From contig NZ_BANU01000037.1 in NCBI RefSeq assembly GCF_000333035.1, forward strand, positions 1 to 43,596: a stretch of DNA of 43,596 nucleotides, in the 5' to 3' direction. Origin of the DNA: Gordonia sihwensis NBRC 108236. GTDB lineage: Bacteria; Actinomycetota; Actinomycetes; Mycobacteriales; Mycobacteriaceae. Both the position numbers and the translations under genes were made by a program. Below are positions 32,564 through 43,591 of this stretch, piece by piece (within the stretch, counting starts at the first letter, position 1; each line of letters opens with the position of its first letter). The notes under the pieces are model-generated. The model ran no database searches and was not told the origin of the DNA. It saw only the letters and a program-made list of their open reading frames with translations.

Positions 32564-34336
32564 TCACCACGAACCGCCTCCTCCGCCACCGCCGCCTCCG
32601 CCGCCGAAGCCGCCGCCGAATCCTCCGCCGCCGCCTGAGGACGACTGCGACGAGCTGTACGCCGACAGGGACGACGAGAGGCTCGATTCGAAGCTGTCCA
32701 TGCCGGAGCCGGCGCCGCCGAACAGGGCATGCGAGCTGCCGATGTAGAAGCCGGGGAACCAGATCGGGTCGGGCGGTTCCTGCCCGGTCGCATAGCGATA
32801 CTTGGCAGCCCACGCGTCGGCGCAGTCGAAGGCCATCGCGTACGGAATGTAGCTGGTGAAGAGGTCCTTGCGGGCGGAGAAGTCGAGTCTTTCCCGGTTC
32901 GACGTAGTCGACAGGAGCCGCTCGAAACCGCCGGCCCGCGACCACACCTCACGGCCCAGCCGCGTACGCCGGGTGCCGACCCCCGCCACGTAGAGTCCGG
33001 CGCCGCCGACCGCGAACGCTGCGAACGGCAGCGCCATGATCGTGCCCGGGAGGAGTTGGAAGATCATCAACACGGCTGCGACGACCACCGCCGCCGCCAC
33101 GACCACGCGCCCAGCGAGCTCCGAGCGGCTGACCCGCAGCGCTCCGCTCCCGGTGCCCCAGTTGGCGGTCGCGGCGTCCATCTCCTTGGTCGCCGTGGAC
33201 AGCCGCAGTCCGGCGTTCTTGGACCCGTCGGCGGTGAAGGTCGAGCCCTCGTGCGACAGGCCCAGTGCCGCGACCACCGCGTTGGCGGCGGGATCGAGTG
33301 AGGCGAACCGCTCCGGCGTGAGCTGCGAGATGACGGTCCAGTCCTTGTTCGACGTCCGGTCGAGCCGGACGTGTCCCTGCTCGGCGAGGTGGAAGAGGGT
33401 GGCGACCAGCGCCTTCTTGGGCATGTCCTCGTATGCGACGTAGTAGGTCTGGACCGGTCCGAGCTTGCGGCTCTGCTTCTGCGGGTCGGCCGGCGGCTCG
33501 TACATGACCGGTAGCAGCGGCGCGTGCTCCCGGCTGCGCCACATCCAGTAGAAGCCCCCGGCGAACGTCAGAAGCGAGAGCAGAACGATGACGATCGGCA
33601 TGGCCTTCGACGTGCCCAGAATCGGGTCCATCGACACCGACCACGGCAGCTGTGCGCGGCCGGGACCCGGGAAGGGCAGGTCGGCCTTCACCGCGACGCC
33701 GACGTTCGGTTCCAGCGGGCCGGTGGTGACCACTCGCGTGGCCGGGTCCGGTTCCGACACCTGGCACGCGGTTCCGTTGTTGGTGCTGCACGCGAACGAC
33801 GTCGGCGCCTCGGGGAAGTGGACGGTGCTGGTGGAGCGCTCCATCCGCATTCGCCAGCCGTTGCCCACCACGCGCCAGATGAAGCGGCCCGGGTCGCCGT
33901 CCGCGATGGTGTCTGCGATCCGGTACGACACCCGGTACACGTGCTCGCCGGGTGAGACGAGGGTGTCGGCGTCGCCGATCCGTGCCGTCTCGAACTTGCC
34001 GCCCTCCTCGGAACCCAGCTCGAACGGAACCGCCTGCCCGTCCATCGTGATCCGGATGTCGCGGGGTTCGTAACGCACGCCCTTGTTCTCCGGGTTCGCG
34101 TCGGAGACATCCCAGAATTGGAAGATCCCGTGCTTGCCCTCCGGCAGATCGACCGTCAGCGTCTCGTCCACGGCCAGTTCGCCGTCGCGCGCGAGGGCGT
34201 AATCGGCGCGGTAATCGGTGATCACGGCCGTGTCGACGGTCTCGTCGCCCGACGACGCCGAGTTCGCGACCAGCGGCCAGAAGACGCCGATCACGGTGGC
34301 GATGAGCGCCACCAGCGACAGCAGGAATCGTTTCAT
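32564..34336 (-). CDS. DUF2207-domain membrane protein with Gly/Ser-rich tail
   Basis: A 590-aa protein. A signal peptide or anchor (FLLSLVALIATVIGVFWPLV) leads into an extracytoplasmic DUF2207 domain of about 210 residues (YALARDGELAVDETLTVDLPEGKHGIFQFW, RFIWRVVGNGWRM). A TM helix (MPIVIVLLSLLTFAGGFYWMW) and a cytoplasmic region with a winged-helix-like part (KKALVATLFHLAEQGHVRL) follow, then two further TM helices and a C-terminal Ser/Gly tract ending GGGGSW. Such tails are typical of this family. The ATG at 34336 has no Shine-Dalgarno but follows TAGGAT by exactly 6 nt, so a leaderless message is likely. Partner of LemA downstream; role unknown, envelope-related by location. Confidence 0.88.
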   Translation of the reverse strand: MKRFLLSLVALIATVIGVFWPLVANSASSGDETVDTAVITDYRADYALARDGELAVDETLTVDLPEGKHGIFQFWDVSDANPENKGVRYEPRDIRITMDGQAVPFELGSEEGGKFETARIGDADTLVSPGEHVYRVSYRIADTIADGDPGRFIWRVVGNGWRMRMERSTSTVHFPEAPTSFACSTNNGTACQVSEPDPATRVVTTGPLEPNVGVAVKADLPFPGPGRAQLPWSVSMDPILGTSKAMPIVIVLLSLLTFAGGFYWMWRSREHAPLLPVMYEPPADPQKQSRKLGPVQTYYVAYEDMPKKALVATLFHLAEQGHVRLDRTSNKDWTVISQLTPERFASLDPAANAVVAALGLSHEGSTFTADGSKNAGLRLSTATKEMDAATANWGTGSGALRVSRSELAGRVVVAAAVVVAAVLMIFQLLPGTIMALPFAAFAVGGAGLYVAGVGTRRTRLGREVWSRAGGFERLLSTTSNRERLDFSARKDLFTSYIPYAMAFDCADAWAAKYRYATGQEPPDPIWFPGFYIGSSHALFGGAGSGMDSFESSLSSSLSAYSSSQSSSGGGGGFGGGFGGGGGGGGGGGSW

Positions 34337-34342
34337 GCGGCG

Positions 34343-34348
34343 ATCCTA
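34343..34348 (-). promoter_or_regulatory. -10 box of the DUF2207-lemA operon, leaderless type
   Basis: On the minus strand TAGGAT is followed by CGCCGC and ATG 34336. The spacer is the same hexamer as at galT. Confidence 0.5.
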
Positions 34349-34418
34349 TGCGCCGCCGGCCGAGTTCTCTGTTCGATGAATGACTCGGCCGGCGACGCCC
34401 AGGATTACCACGACGGCA

Positions 34419-35873
34419 TCACTGTGCCGCGCGCACTCCCGCCTCGATCGCCGCACCGGTGTCGGCGTCGATATTCCGCCAGTACTCGAAAGCCCTGGAC
34501 AGGACCGGCTCGGAGACGCCGTCGAGCAGGTGACCGACCACGTTGTCGACCAACCGGCTTCGCGCGGCGTCGTCCATCACGTCGCGGACGAGTGTTCCGG
34601 GCTGCGTCACATCGTCATCCTCCGGGTGATCGACGTAGGCGCTGCGCACGATCTCACCGTCGGCCGCCCACTGCGGTTCGGCCTGTCCGGGGTACACCGC
34701 GGCCGGACCGCCCTTCGAATTGGGCGCGTACACGGGGTCGGTGACCGGATCGATCCGCATCGCCCCGTCCTTCGAGTAACTGCGCACCTCGTTGCGCGGA
34801 CGGTTGACCGGGATCTGCTTGTAGTTGGCTCCCAGCCGTGCGCGGTGTGCGTCCGAGTACGAGAAGACCCGGCCCAGGAGCATCCGGTCGGGGCTGAAAC
34901 CGATTCCCGGGACCACGTTGCTCGGCTCGAAGGCCGCCTGCTCGATCTGCGCGTGATTGTCCGTCGGATTGGTGTGCAGGGTCATCTTCCCGACCTCGTG
35001 CAGCGGATAGTCGCCGTGCGGCCACACCTTCGTCAGATCGAACGGATTGAAGCGGTAGCCCGCGGCGTCGTCGAACGGCATCAGCTGCACCTTCAACGTC
35101 CACGTGGGATGATCGCCGCGATCGATCGACTCGTACAGATCCCGCATGTGGTAGTCGCTGTCCTGCCCGGCGAGCCGGTCGGCCTCCTCCTGGGTCAGGA
35201 ACTCGATGCCCTGATCGGTGATGAAGTGGTACTTCACCCAGTGCTTGACGCCCTCGGCGTTGACCCACAGGTACGTGTGGGAGCTGTAGCCGTTCATGTG
35301 CCGCCAGGTGCGCGGGATGCCGCGATCGCCCATCAGCCAGGTGACCTGGTGTGAGGACTCGGGCGACAGCGTCCAGAAATCCCACTGCATGTCGTGGTCG
35401 CGGAGATTGTTGTCGGCACGCCGCTTCTGCGACCGGATGAAGTGCTGGAACTTCATCGGGTCCTTGATGAAGAACACCGGCGTGTTGTTGCCGACCATGT
35501 CGTACACACCCTCGTCGGTGTAGAACTTCAGGGCGAATCCGCGGGGGTCGCGCCAGGTGTCGGGGCTGCCCCGCTCGCCCGCGACGGTGGAGAAGCGCGC
35601 GACCATCTCGGTCTTCACTCCCGGCTGGAACAGCGAAGCGCAGGTGTAGGGCGAGACGTCGGCGGTGGTCTCGAAAGTGCCGAACGCGCCGCTTCCCTTG
35701 GCGTGGGGCTGGCGCTCGGGAATGCGTTCACGATTGAACTGGGCCATCTGCTCGAGCAGATAGTGGTCGTGCAGAACGATCGGCCCTCCGGGGCCGACGG
35801 TGAGCGAGTGCTCATCGCTGCCGGCCGGAGCGCCGGAGTCGGTAGTCGTGTAGTTGGTGGTCTCCTCGGACAT
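34419..35873 (-). CDS. katA: Monofunctional haem catalase (clade 3 size)
   Basis: A 484-aa small-subunit catalase that dismutates hydrogen peroxide. The distal His57 lies in [20 protein letters not shown], the conserved Asn in [15 protein letters not shown], and the proximal haem ligand Tyr in the [17 protein letters not shown] signature. The substrate-channel segment [27 protein letters not shown] is intact, so the enzyme should be active. The C-terminus lacks the flavodoxin-like domain of large catalases. ATG 35873 follows GGGAGGGTGAT. No FurA or OxyR gene is adjacent. A GC-rich hairpin with one bulge lies in the 5' region (about 35910-35933), and a TAGTGT -10 box at 35941-35946 on the minus strand. 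Confidence 0.93.
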   Translation of the reverse strand: MSEETTNYTTTDSGAPAGSDEHSLTVGPGGPIVLHDHYLLEQMAQFNRERIPERQPHAKGSGAFGTFETTADVSPYTCASLFQPGVKTEMVARFSTVAGERGSPDTWRDPRGFALKFYTDEGVYDMVGNNTPVFFIKDPMKFQHFIRSQKRRADNNLRDHDMQWDFWTLSPESSHQVTWLMGDRGIPRTWRHMNGYSSHTYLWVNAEGVKHWVKYHFITDQGIEFLTQEEADRLAGQDSDYHMRDLYESIDRGDHPTWTLKVQLMPFDDAAGYRFNPFDLTKVWPHGDYPLHEVGKMTLHTNPTDNHAQIEQAAFEPSNVVPGIGFSPDRMLLGRVFSYSDAHRARLGANYKQIPVNRPRNEVRSYSKDGAMRIDPVTDPVYAPNSKGGPAAVYPGQAEPQWAADGEIVRSAYVDHPEDDDVTQPGTLVRDVMDDAARSRLVDNVVGHLLDGVSEPVLSRAFEYWRNIDADTGAAIEAGVRAAQ

Positions 35874-36002
35874 ATCACCCTCCCAGGAAGGTTGAGTGCG
35901 GGCTGTACGGGGCTCGGCGCCTGCCGAGGCCCCGCCTTCGACACTATCGCCCGTCCGGCAGACGTGCCCGACAAACGGACATCGGTCGCCGCGTGGCGTC
36001 CG

Positions 36003-36995
36003 CTATCGGCGGCGCTGCCGCGAGATGAACTCAGCGGCCGCGCCCACGGCCCGCTCCGACTCGGGGGAGAAGTACGGGAACATCTGGAAGACATGCCCCT
36101 GACCAGGCCACTCCTGCAGCTCCGACAGTCCACCGGCGTCGAGCAGCCTGCGGTGGACGGTGCGGGCGTCGTCGGCCATGATCTCTCGCGCGCCCACCTG
36201 GATGAGGGTCGGCGGCAGGTCCATCGCGGGGGAGAGCTTGATCCGCATCCGCGGATGGTCGGGATCGGCGCCCGCGGTGTAGAGACCGAGGAAGGTCACC
36301 GCCGCGCCGACGTCGATGATCGGGTCTCGGACGCCGCGGTCGGCCAGATCTCGTGCGAGCTGGAAAGTGGGGTCGTACAGCGGCGAGAACAGTGCCATCG
36401 CCCGCGGTTGCGGCACGCCGTCGGAGTGATTGGCGGCCAGGAGGTCGAGCGCCAGGTGGCCGCCGGCCGAGTCGCCGGCCACGATGATCTGCCCGGCGTC
36501 GAACCCCTGATCGAGCAGCCAGCGGTATCCGCGGACGGTGTCGTCGCCGCCGCTGGGCCAACGATGCTCCGGACCCAACCGGTAGTCGAGGCTGAACGCA
36601 CCGATCCCCGCGCGCCCGGCGAGCCGTGCGACCAGCCCGCGATGGGTGCGCGCCGAGCAGATCACGTATCCGCTTCCGTGCAGGTAATAGAGAATCGTGT
36701 CGTCGGTCGACGGTGCCGGGACGTCGGCTCGCCCGCGCCCGTGAACCCACTCTCCGCGGACCTGCCCGGAGTCGGTGAGTTCGCGGACCGGGGTGATGCG
36801 GGTGCCGCGCGGAACCGGGCTCAGCAGCGACAGGCCGCGGTTGACGCCCGGGCGGGTCATCGTCAGGAGCCGCGGACTGGCCAGGACACTCCGCCCCGCC
36901 GCGGCCATCAGCGGCCGCGAGGCGAACGTCGACCTCGAGAAGGCGCGGGCACGCAGTGACGCGCGACTTTCACCCGCGTGTGACGTGGTGTACAC
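36003..36995 (-). CDS. Alpha/beta hydrolase, hormone-sensitive-lipase-type esterase
   Basis: A 330-aa esterase of the HSL (alpha/beta hydrolase fold-3) group. The oxyanion motif is LYYLHGSGYVICSARTHRGL, with FSLDYRLGPEHRWP following. The nucleophile elbow GDSAGGHLALDLL is intact. A late Asp region (AREIMADDARTV) and the triad His in GQGHVFQMFPYF complete the site. No signal peptide is seen. The open frame extends to 37208 into gltB leader sequence. I choose GTG 36995, which lies 6 nt after TACAGT with no ribosome binding site; M at 36908 is the shorter alternative. It is divergent from gltB with 211 bp between. Probably a cytoplasmic or cell-associated short/medium-chain esterase of the mycobacterial Lip type. 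Confidence 0.82.
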   Translation of the reverse strand: MYTTSHAGESRASLRARAFSRSTFASRPLMAAAGRSVLASPRLLTMTRPGVNRGLSLLSPVPRGTRITPVRELTDSGQVRGEWVHGRGRADVPAPSTDDTILYYLHGSGYVICSARTHRGLVARLAGRAGIGAFSLDYRLGPEHRWPSGGDDTVRGYRWLLDQGFDAGQIIVAGDSAGGHLALDLLAANHSDGVPQPRAMALFSPLYDPTFQLARDLADRGVRDPIIDVGAAVTFLGLYTAGADPDHPRMRIKLSPAMDLPPTLIQVGAREIMADDARTVHRRLLDAGGLSELQEWPGQGHVFQMFPYFSPESERAVGAAAEFISRQRRR

Positions 36996-37001
36996 AGTGG
37001 G

Positions 37002-37051
37002 ACTGTATCCACTTTTTGCCTCAGCCGGGCCCGAGTGGAATACTTGAAGTA
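37002..37051. promoter_or_regulatory. Esterase -10 box and a TACTT-G-AAGTA palindrome before gltB
   Basis: On the minus strand TACAGT (37002-37007) lies 6 nt before the esterase GTG. An 11-nt odd palindrome TACTTGAAGTA lies at 37041-37051. I could not find a convincing GlnR-type array for gltB in this 211-bp gap. Confidence 0.4.
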
Positions 37052-37206
37052 CTGCGCTTTGCGTCGAGGGGTCACCCCCTGCGACCTGAGCGGGCCAGCA
37101 ATGAAGCTGAATCCCCGGGCGGTGCGCTGGTTCGCACTGACCTCTGACCCGGGACTCTCTCCAGTACGTATCAGTACGCAGCGTCGCGTGCGGAGTAGGC
37201 AGATTC

Positions 37207-40200
37207 ATGAAGCACTTGCCGGGGCCCGTCGGGCTCTACGATCCGATCAACGAGCATGACGCATGCGGCGTCGCGTTCGTCGTCGACATGCACGGTCGCC
37301 GCAGCCGCGACATCGTCGAGAAGGCCATCACCGCCCTGGTGAACCTCGAGCATCGCGGTGCGGCCGGTGCCGAGCCCAACACGGGCGACGGCGCGGGCAT
37401 CATGATTCAGGTCCCCGACCGCTTCCTGCGCGAGGTGGTGGACTTCGACCTCCCCGCCGAGGGCTCGTACGCCACCGGCATCGCCTTCCTGCCCCAGTCG
37501 GCCGGCGACGCCGCCGAGGCGGTCGAGGGCGTCGAGGAGATCATCGCCGCGGAGGGGCTCACTCTCCTCGGATGGCGCGACGTGCCGGTGGACGAGAGCT
37601 CGCTCGGCGCACTGGCGCGCGATGCGATGCCGACCTTCCGGCAGGTCTTCCTCGCGCTCGCCGGGAGCGAGGCGAGCGGGCGCACACCGTCCAGCGCGGA
37701 GATCATGGAACTCGAGCGCAAGGCCTACGTGGTCCGCAAGCGCGTCCAGTACGAGCTCGGCGAGAAGGGCGCCGGCCAGGACGGCCCCGGCCGCGACACC
37801 GTCTACTTCCCGAGCCTGTCGGGGCAGACGTTCGTCTACAAGGGCATGCTGACCACTCCTCAGCTGCGCGACTTCTACCTGGACCTGCAGGACGAGCGTG
37901 TGGAGAGCGCGCTCGGCATGGTCCACAGCCGCTTCTCGACGAACACCTTCCCGTCGTGGCCTCTCGCCCACCCGTTCCGCCGAGTCGCGCACAACGGCGA
38001 GATCAACACCGTCAGCGGTAACGAGAACTGGATGCGCGCCCGCGAGTCGCTCATCAAGACCGACGTCTTCGGCGACAGCCTCGACAAGGTGTTCCCGGTC
38101 TGCACTCCCGGCGCGTCGGACACCGCACGGTTCGACGAGGTCCTCGAGCTGCTGCACCTGGGCGGACGCACCCTGCCGCACGCAGTGCTGATGATGGTCC
38201 CGGAGGCCTGGGAGCGCAGCGAGGACATGAAGCCCGAGCATCGGGCGTTCTACGAGTACCACTCGGCACTGATGGAGGCATGGGACGGACCGGCGTCGGT
38301 CTGCTTCACCGACGGCACTGTCATCGGCGCCGTCCTGGACCGGAACGGACTGCGTCCGTCCCGCATCTGGGTCACCAAGGACGGGCTCGTGGTTCTGGGG
38401 TCGGAGGTCGGCGTCCTCGACATCGACCCCGCCGATGTGGTCGCCAAGCAGCGACTCCAGCCCGGAAAGATGTTCCTGGTCGACACCGCGCAGGGCCGCA
38501 TCGTCGCCGACGAGGAGATCAAGGACTCGCTGGCCGGCGAGCAGCCGTACCAGGAGTGGCTCGACGCCAACCAGGTCGCACTGTCCGACCTGCCCGCGCC
38601 GCCGCACAAGCACATGGCGCACGATCGCGTGACGCTGCGTCAGCAGATGTTCGGCTACACCACCGAGGATCTGAAGCTGCTCATCTCGCCGATGGCCGCG
38701 ACGGGCGGCGAGGCGCTGGGCTCGATGGGCACCGACACCCCGGTCGCCGTCCTGTCGAACCGGCCGCGGATGCTCTTCGACTACTTCCAGCAGCTGTTCG
38801 CCCAGGTCACGAACCCGCCGCTCGACGCCATCCGCGAGGAGGTGGTCACCAGCCTCGGCGGCCGCATCGGCGGTGAGCGCGATCTGCTGAACCCGGCCGC
38901 GGGTTCGGCCAAGCAGATCGTGCTGAGCCAGCCGATCCTCGACAACGACGATCTGGCGCGGCTCGTGGAGATCGACCCGGCCACCGGCTTCCCCTCCGTG
39001 CACATCCACGGTCTGTACCCGGTCGCCGAGGGCGGTGAAGGTCTGCGTCGGGCACTCGACGGAGTCCGCAGCAAGGTGTCGGCGGCCATCGCCGACGGCG
39101 CCCGCATCATCGTGCTCTCCGACCGCGAGTCGGACGAGACCCTCGCGCCGATCCCGTCGCTGCTGCTGACCGCGGCGGTTCATCACCACATGGTGCGTGA
39201 GCGGACCCGGACCCGGGCCAGCCTCATCATCGAGTCGGGCGACGCCCGCGAGGTGCACCACATGGCGCTGCTCGTCGGCTTCGGCGCCAGCGGCATCAAC
39301 CCCTACATGGCCTTCGAGACCATCGAGGACATGCTCGAGTCGGGCAGCCTCGACGTCCCGGGGACCGAGGACATGAGCCACGAAGCCACCTTCGCCGTCG
39401 CCCGCGCCAACTACATCAAGGCGGCGGGCAAGGGCGTCCTGAAGGTGATGAGCAAGATGGGCATCTCGACGGTGCCGTCGTACACCGGCGCTCAGCTGTT
39501 CCAGGTCATCGGCTTGGGGCAGGAGGTCGTCGACGAGTTCTTCACGGGTCTGAACAGCCAGCTCGACGGCATCGGGCTCGACGAGATCGCCGACGAGGTG
39601 GCCCAGCGTCACGCTCTCGCGTTCACCAAGCGTCCCGCCGAGCGCGCTCATCGCGAACTCGAGGTCGGTGGCGAGTACCAGTGGCGCCGCGAGGGCGAGT
39701 ACCACCTGTTCAACCCGGACACGGTGTTCAAGCTTCAGCACTCCACCCGCACCGGTCAGTACTCGGTGTTCAAGGAGTACACCAAGCTGGTCGACGACCA
39801 GGCCGCCAAGCTGGGCACACTGCGCGGTCTGTTCGACTTCAACTTCGGCGACCGCGACCCGATCCCGATCGACAAGGTGGAGCCGGCCAGCGAGATCGTC
39901 AAGCGTTTCTCGACGGGCGCGATGAGCTACGGCTCCATCTCGGCGGAGGCGCACGAGACGCTCGCGATCGCGATGAACCGTCTGGGTGGCCGGTCGAACT
40001 CGGGTGAGGGCGGCGAGGACCCGCGCCGCTTCGTCCACGACGAGAACGGCGACTGGCGCCGCAGTGCGATCAAGCAGGTCGCCTCCGGCCGCTTCGGTGT
40101 CACCAGCCACTACCTGAGCAACTGCACCGACATCCAGATCAAGATGGCGCAGGGCGCCAAGCCAGGCGAGGGCGGCCAGCTGCCTCCGCACAAGGTGTAC

Positions 40201-41841
40201 CCGTGGGTCGCCGAGGTGCGCGGCAGCACGCCCGGCGTCGGCCTCATCTCGCCGCCGCCGCACCACGACATCTACTCGATCGAGGATCTCGCTCAGCTGA
40301 TCCACGACTTGAAGAACGCGAATCCGCAGGCCCGGATCCACGTGAAGCTGGTGTCGGAACTGGGTGTGGGCACCGTCGCCGCGGGCGTCTCCAAGGCGCA
40401 CGCCGACGTCGTCCTGATCTCCGGACACGACGGCGGCACCGGTGCGAGCCCGCTGACCTCGCTGAAGCACGCCGGCGCCCCGTGGGAGATCGGCTTGGCC
40501 GAGACCCAGCAGACACTGCTGCTCAACGGTCTGCGCGACCGCATCGTGGTGCAGGTCGACGGTCAGCTGAAGACGGGCCGCGACGTGATGATCGCCGCCC
40601 TGCTCGGTGGTGAGGAGTTCGGTTTCGCGACCGCTCCGCTGGTGGTCTCGGGCTGCATCATGATGCGCGTGTGCCACCTCGACACCTGCCCGGTGGGCGT
40701 CGCCACGCAGAACCCGCTGCTGCGTGAGCGGTTCTCCGGCAAGCCGGAGTTCGTCGAGAACTTCATGCTCTACGTCGCCGAGGAGGTGCGCGAACTGCTC
40801 GCGCGCCTGGGCTTCCGCACCCTGCAGGAGGCCGTCGGACGGTTCGAGGCGCTCGATACGCGCAAGGCGCTCGAACACTGGAAGAACCACAAGGCCGGCA
40901 AGCTCGACCTGACGCCGATTCTGACGATGCCCGAGTCTCCGTTCATGAACCAGGACCTGTACTGCTCCGGCACTCAGGACCACGGCTTGGACAAGGCCCT
41001 CGACAACGAGCTGATCGAGAAGGCCCGGGCCGCGATCGAGTCCGGCACCCGCGTCACGCTGGCGTCCCCGATCAGCAACGTGAACCGGACGGTCGGAACC
41101 ATGCTGGGCCACGAGGTCACCAAGGCCTACGGTGCCCAGGGACTGCCGGAGGGGACGATCTCCATCGACTTCACCGGTTCGGCGGGCAACAGCTTCGGCG
41201 CCTTCGTCCCGCGCGGTATCACCATGCGCATCGAGGGCGACGCGAACGACTTCGTCGGCAAGGGGCTCTCGGGCGGCAAGATCGTCGTTCGGCCGCCGCG
41301 CAACGCGCCCGCCGAATTCGTGGCCGAGGACAACATCATCGGCGGCAACGTGATCGCATTCGGCGGCACGGCGGGCAAGATCTTCCTGCGCGGTGTGGTC
41401 GGCGAGCGGTTCTGTGTCCGCAACTCGGGTGTCCAGGCGGTCGTCGAAGGCGTCGGCGACCACGGATGCGAGTACATGACCGGCGGTACCGCCGTGATTC
41501 TGGGACGTACCGGACGGAACTTCGCGGCGGGCATGTCCGGCGGCGTCGCATACGTCTACAACCCGCACGGTGAGTTCGAGGCCGACCTGAACACCGAACT
41601 GGTGGAGCTCGAAGAGCTCGACGCCGACGATCTGACCGTGCTGTCGGGCCTGCTCACCGAGCATCGCGACGAGACCGGTTCGCCGGTCGCCGCGGCGATC
41701 CTCGACGACTGGGACGTCGCCCGCGGGCACTTCGTGAAGGTGATGCCCCGCGATTACAAGAAGGTGCTCGTCGCCATCGACGCCGCCGAGCGCTCCGGAC
41801 GAGATGTGAACGAAGCGATCATGGAGGCGGCACGTGGCTGA
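37207..41841 (+). CDS. gltB: Glutamate synthase large (alpha) subunit
   Basis: A 1544-aa protein, the full family length. It converts glutamine and 2-oxoglutarate to two glutamates. The N-terminal class II glutaminase domain begins with Cys20 in [13 protein letters not shown], the nucleophile freed after a short propeptide. Substrate-binding [19 protein letters not shown] is intact. The FMN/synthase domain holds [11 protein letters not shown] and the 3Fe-4S cysteines in [21 protein letters not shown]. The C-terminal beta-helix (GxxGG-type repeats such as [18 protein letters not shown]) completes it. ATG 37207 has GGAG about 10 nt upstream. The stop overlaps gltD by 8 bp. A 1664-codon open frame on the opposite strand is a compositional artefact. 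Confidence 0.97.
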   Translation: MKHLPGPVGLYDPINEHDACGVAFVVDMHGRRSRDIVEKAITALVNLEHRGAAGAEPNTGDGAGIMIQVPDRFLREVVDFDLPAEGSYATGIAFLPQSAGDAAEAVEGVEEIIAAEGLTLLGWRDVPVDESSLGALARDAMPTFRQVFLALAGSEASGRTPSSAEIMELERKAYVVRKRVQYELGEKGAGQDGPGRDTVYFPSLSGQTFVYKGMLTTPQLRDFYLDLQDERVESALGMVHSRFSTNTFPSWPLAHPFRRVAHNGEINTVSGNENWMRARESLIKTDVFGDSLDKVFPVCTPGASDTARFDEVLELLHLGGRTLPHAVLMMVPEAWERSEDMKPEHRAFYEYHSALMEAWDGPASVCFTDGTVIGAVLDRNGLRPSRIWVTKDGLVVLGSEVGVLDIDPADVVAKQRLQPGKMFLVDTAQGRIVADEEIKDSLAGEQPYQEWLDANQVALSDLPAPPHKHMAHDRVTLRQQMFGYTTEDLKLLISPMAATGGEALGSMGTDTPVAVLSNRPRMLFDYFQQLFAQVTNPPLDAIREEVVTSLGGRIGGERDLLNPAAGSAKQIVLSQPILDNDDLARLVEIDPATGFPSVHIHGLYPVAEGGEGLRRALDGVRSKVSAAIADGARIIVLSDRESDETLAPIPSLLLTAAVHHHMVRERTRTRASLIIESGDAREVHHMALLVGFGASGINPYMAFETIEDMLESGSLDVPGTEDMSHEATFAVARANYIKAAGKGVLKVMSKMGISTVPSYTGAQLFQVIGLGQEVVDEFFTGLNSQLDGIGLDEIADEVAQRHALAFTKRPAERAHRELEVGGEYQWRREGEYHLFNPDTVFKLQHSTRTGQYSVFKEYTKLVDDQAAKLGTLRGLFDFNFGDRDPIPIDKVEPASEIVKRFSTGAMSYGSISAEAHETLAIAMNRLGGRSNSGEGGEDPRRFVHDENGDWRRSAIKQVASGRFGVTSHYLSNCTDIQIKMAQGAKPGEGGQLPPHKVYPWVAEVRGSTPGVGLISPPPHHDIYSIEDLAQLIHDLKNANPQARIHVKLVSELGVGTVAAGVSKAHADVVLISGHDGGTGASPLTSLKHAGAPWEIGLAETQQTLLLNGLRDRIVVQVDGQLKTGRDVMIAALLGGEEFGFATAPLVVSGCIMMRVCHLDTCPVGVATQNPLLRERFSGKPEFVENFMLYVAEEVRELLARLGFRTLQEAVGRFEALDTRKALEHWKNHKAGKLDLTPILTMPESPFMNQDLYCSGTQDHGLDKALDNELIEKARAAIESGTRVTLASPISNVNRTVGTMLGHEVTKAYGAQGLPEGTISIDFTGSAGNSFGAFVPRGITMRIEGDANDFVGKGLSGGKIVVRPPRNAPAEFVAEDNIIGGNVIAFGGTAGKIFLRGVVGERFCVRNSGVQAVVEGVGDHGCEYMTGGTAVILGRTGRNFAAGMSGGVAYVYNPHGEFEADLNTELVELEELDADDLTVLSGLLTEHRDETGSPVAAAILDDWDVARGHFVKVMPRDYKKVLVAIDAAERSGRDVNEAIMEAARG

Positions 41842-43288
41842 TCCGAGAGGTTTTCTCAAGCACCCCGAGCGGGAGACGCCGGTCCGCCGGCCCGTCGAAC
41901 TGCGGCTGCTCGACTGGAAAGAGGTGTACACCGAGTTCGACAAGGGCACCCTGCAGACGCAGGCGAGCCGCTGTATGGACTGCGGAATTCCGTTCTGCCA
42001 CAACGGATGCCCGCTCGGTAACCTGATCCCCGAGTGGAACGATCTGGTGTACCGCGACCAGTGGGACGCAGGCATGGACAGACTCCACGCCACCAACAAC
42101 TTCCCCGAGTTCACCGGGCGGCTGTGTCCGGCGCCCTGCGAGGCGTCGTGCGTGCTGGGCATCAATCAGCCCGCCGTGACCATCAAGCAGGTCGAGGTGG
42201 AGTTGATCGAGAAGGCCTGGGGCGACGGGACGGTGACTCCGGTGATCCCCACGCAGCGCACGGGCAAGAAGGTGGCCGTGGTCGGTTCGGGACCCGCCGG
42301 ACTGGCGGCCGCACAGCAGCTCACGCGTGCCGGCCACGATGTGACCGTCTTCGAGCGCGCGGACCGTATCGGCGGTCTCCTCCGATACGGGATTCCCGAG
42401 TTCAAGATGGAGAAGCGGTTCATCGACCGCCGGCTCGAGCAGATGGAGGCCGAAGGCACCGTCTTCCGTACCGGAGTCAACGTCGGTGTCGACGTCACGG
42501 TGGAGCAACTCCGCGGCGACTTCGATGCGGTGGTCCTGGCCAACGGTTCCACCATCGGCCGTGACCTCCCGATTCCGGGACGCGAGCTCGACGGCATCCA
42601 TCAGGCGATGGAGTTCCTGCCGCAGGCCAACCGCGTCCAGCACGGTGACGTGGTGGACGGCCAGATCACGGCGGAGGGCAAGCACGTCGTGATCATCGGC
42701 GGCGGCGACACCGGCGCGGACTGCCTCGGCACCTCGCTGCGCCAGGGTGCCGCACAGGTGCACCAGTTCGAGATCATGCCCAAGCCGCCGATCGAGCGTG
42801 CCGAATCGACTCCGTGGCCGACGTACCCGCTGATGTACCGGGTCTCGTCCGCTCACGAAGAGGGCGGCGAGCGCGTGTACAGCGTGAACACCGAGGAGTT
42901 CGTCGGAGAGAACGGCAAGGTCACCGCGCTCAAGGCCCACGAGGTCAAGATGACCGGCGGCCGCTTCGAGAAGGTGGAGGGCACGGACTTCGAATTGAAG
43001 GCGGACCTGGTGCTGCTCGCGATGGGCTTCGTCGGCCCGGAGCGCGGCGATCTGCTCGACAAGCTCGGAGCCACCTACGACGCTCGAGGCAACGTGGCCC
43101 GCGGAGGCGATTTCGGTGCCGTCGGACTCCCCGGCGTGTTCGTCGCGGGCGATGCCGGACGCGGACAGTCGCTGATCGTCTGGGCGATCGCCGAGGGACG
43201 GTCCGCCGCCGCCGGCGCCGACGCGTACCTGATGGGTTCCACCCAGCTCCCGTCGCCGATCCTCCCGACGACGGTCGCGCAGCGGTAG
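41834..43288 (+). CDS. gltD: Glutamate synthase small (beta) subunit
   Basis: A 484-aa NADPH-dependent flavoprotein that feeds electrons to GltB. The N-terminal 4Fe-4S segments are [22 protein letters not shown] and [13 protein letters not shown]. The FAD site is [17 protein letters not shown], and the NADPH site is [17 protein letters not shown]. The C-terminal [19 protein letters not shown] binds FAD. The start is GTG 41834 with GGAGG upstream inside gltB, so the subunits are co-translated. A 14-bp hairpin about 185 nt downstream is the probable terminator. Confidence 0.97.
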   Translation: MADPRGFLKHPERETPVRRPVELRLLDWKEVYTEFDKGTLQTQASRCMDCGIPFCHNGCPLGNLIPEWNDLVYRDQWDAGMDRLHATNNFPEFTGRLCPAPCEASCVLGINQPAVTIKQVEVELIEKAWGDGTVTPVIPTQRTGKKVAVVGSGPAGLAAAQQLTRAGHDVTVFERADRIGGLLRYGIPEFKMEKRFIDRRLEQMEAEGTVFRTGVNVGVDVTVEQLRGDFDAVVLANGSTIGRDLPIPGRELDGIHQAMEFLPQANRVQHGDVVDGQITAEGKHVVIIGGGDTGADCLGTSLRQGAAQVHQFEIMPKPPIERAESTPWPTYPLMYRVSSAHEEGGERVYSVNTEEFVGENGKVTALKAHEVKMTGGRFEKVEGTDFELKADLVLLAMGFVGPERGDLLDKLGATYDARGNVARGGDFGAVGLPGVFVAGDAGRGQSLIVWAIAEGRSAAAGADAYLMGSTQLPSPILPTTVAQR

Positions 43289-43344
43289 CGACGCGGGGCC
43301 GGTCAGGAATCGTCGAGCTTCCACACTCTCATCGAACCTCTCCC

Positions 43345-43432
43345 AGGCTCATCGAGTAAGCGGAGGAGCGAACTAGGCTCATCGAGTAAGCGGAGGAGCG
43401 AACTAGGCTCATCGAGTAAGCGGAGGAGCGAA
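43345..43432. repeat. 30-bp direct tandem repeat, nearly three units
   Basis: The 30-bp unit starts ATCGAGTAAGCGGAGGAGCG and ends AACTAGGCTC. Copies lie at 43351-43380 and 43381-43410, with a third partial copy at 43411-43432 and the tail of a preceding unit at 43345-43350. The first two are identical, with no spacers, between gltD and its terminator. The unit shares the pattern ATCGAG-AGCG-AG-AGCGAA with the repeat at 4581-4724 read on the minus strand, so they may be one family. Confidence 0.82.
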
Positions 43433-43473
43433 GCGGGGGAGCGCATCGAGATCCCCCACCAAAACACTCCAAC

Positions 43474-43505
43474 AGGGCGGTCCGGCCGAAAGGCCGGGCC
43501 GCCCT
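43474..43505 (+). terminator. Probable gltBD terminator hairpin
   Basis: A 14-bp GC-rich stem (43474-43487 with 43492-43505), one G-U wobble, closed by a GAAA tetraloop. No U tract follows. Confidence 0.65.
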
Positions 43506-43540
43506 GCGCCGTTCCCCCCACCACTGCGCCAAGAACTTGT

Positions 43541-43591
43541 CGCAGGTCACACCTGCGGCGATTTGACCTCACGTCCATCTGTGCGTAACTT
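43541..43591 (+). promoter_or_regulatory. Promoter with upstream palindrome, directed out of the window
   Basis: TTGACC (43563-43568), a 17-bp spacer, and TAACTT (43586-43591) make a good vegetative promoter. A 7-3-7 inverted repeat, CGCAGGT-CAC-ACCTGCG (43541-43557), lies just upstream of the -35. The gene it serves is beyond position 43596. Confidence 0.55.

Noticed and set aside
36996..37206. GlnR site for gltB
   Set aside because: GTCAC at 37071 has no matching second half at 6-nt spacing, so I could not support a box here.
37171..42165. 1664-codon open frame on the minus strand
   Set aside because: It is antisense to gltBD. Its protein is rich in H, R, V, G, D without domain motifs, as expected when GC-rich coding DNA is read backwards; gltB has full homology.
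43345..43432. CRISPR array
   Set aside because: The 30-bp units are directly adjacent with no spacers, and no cas gene is present.
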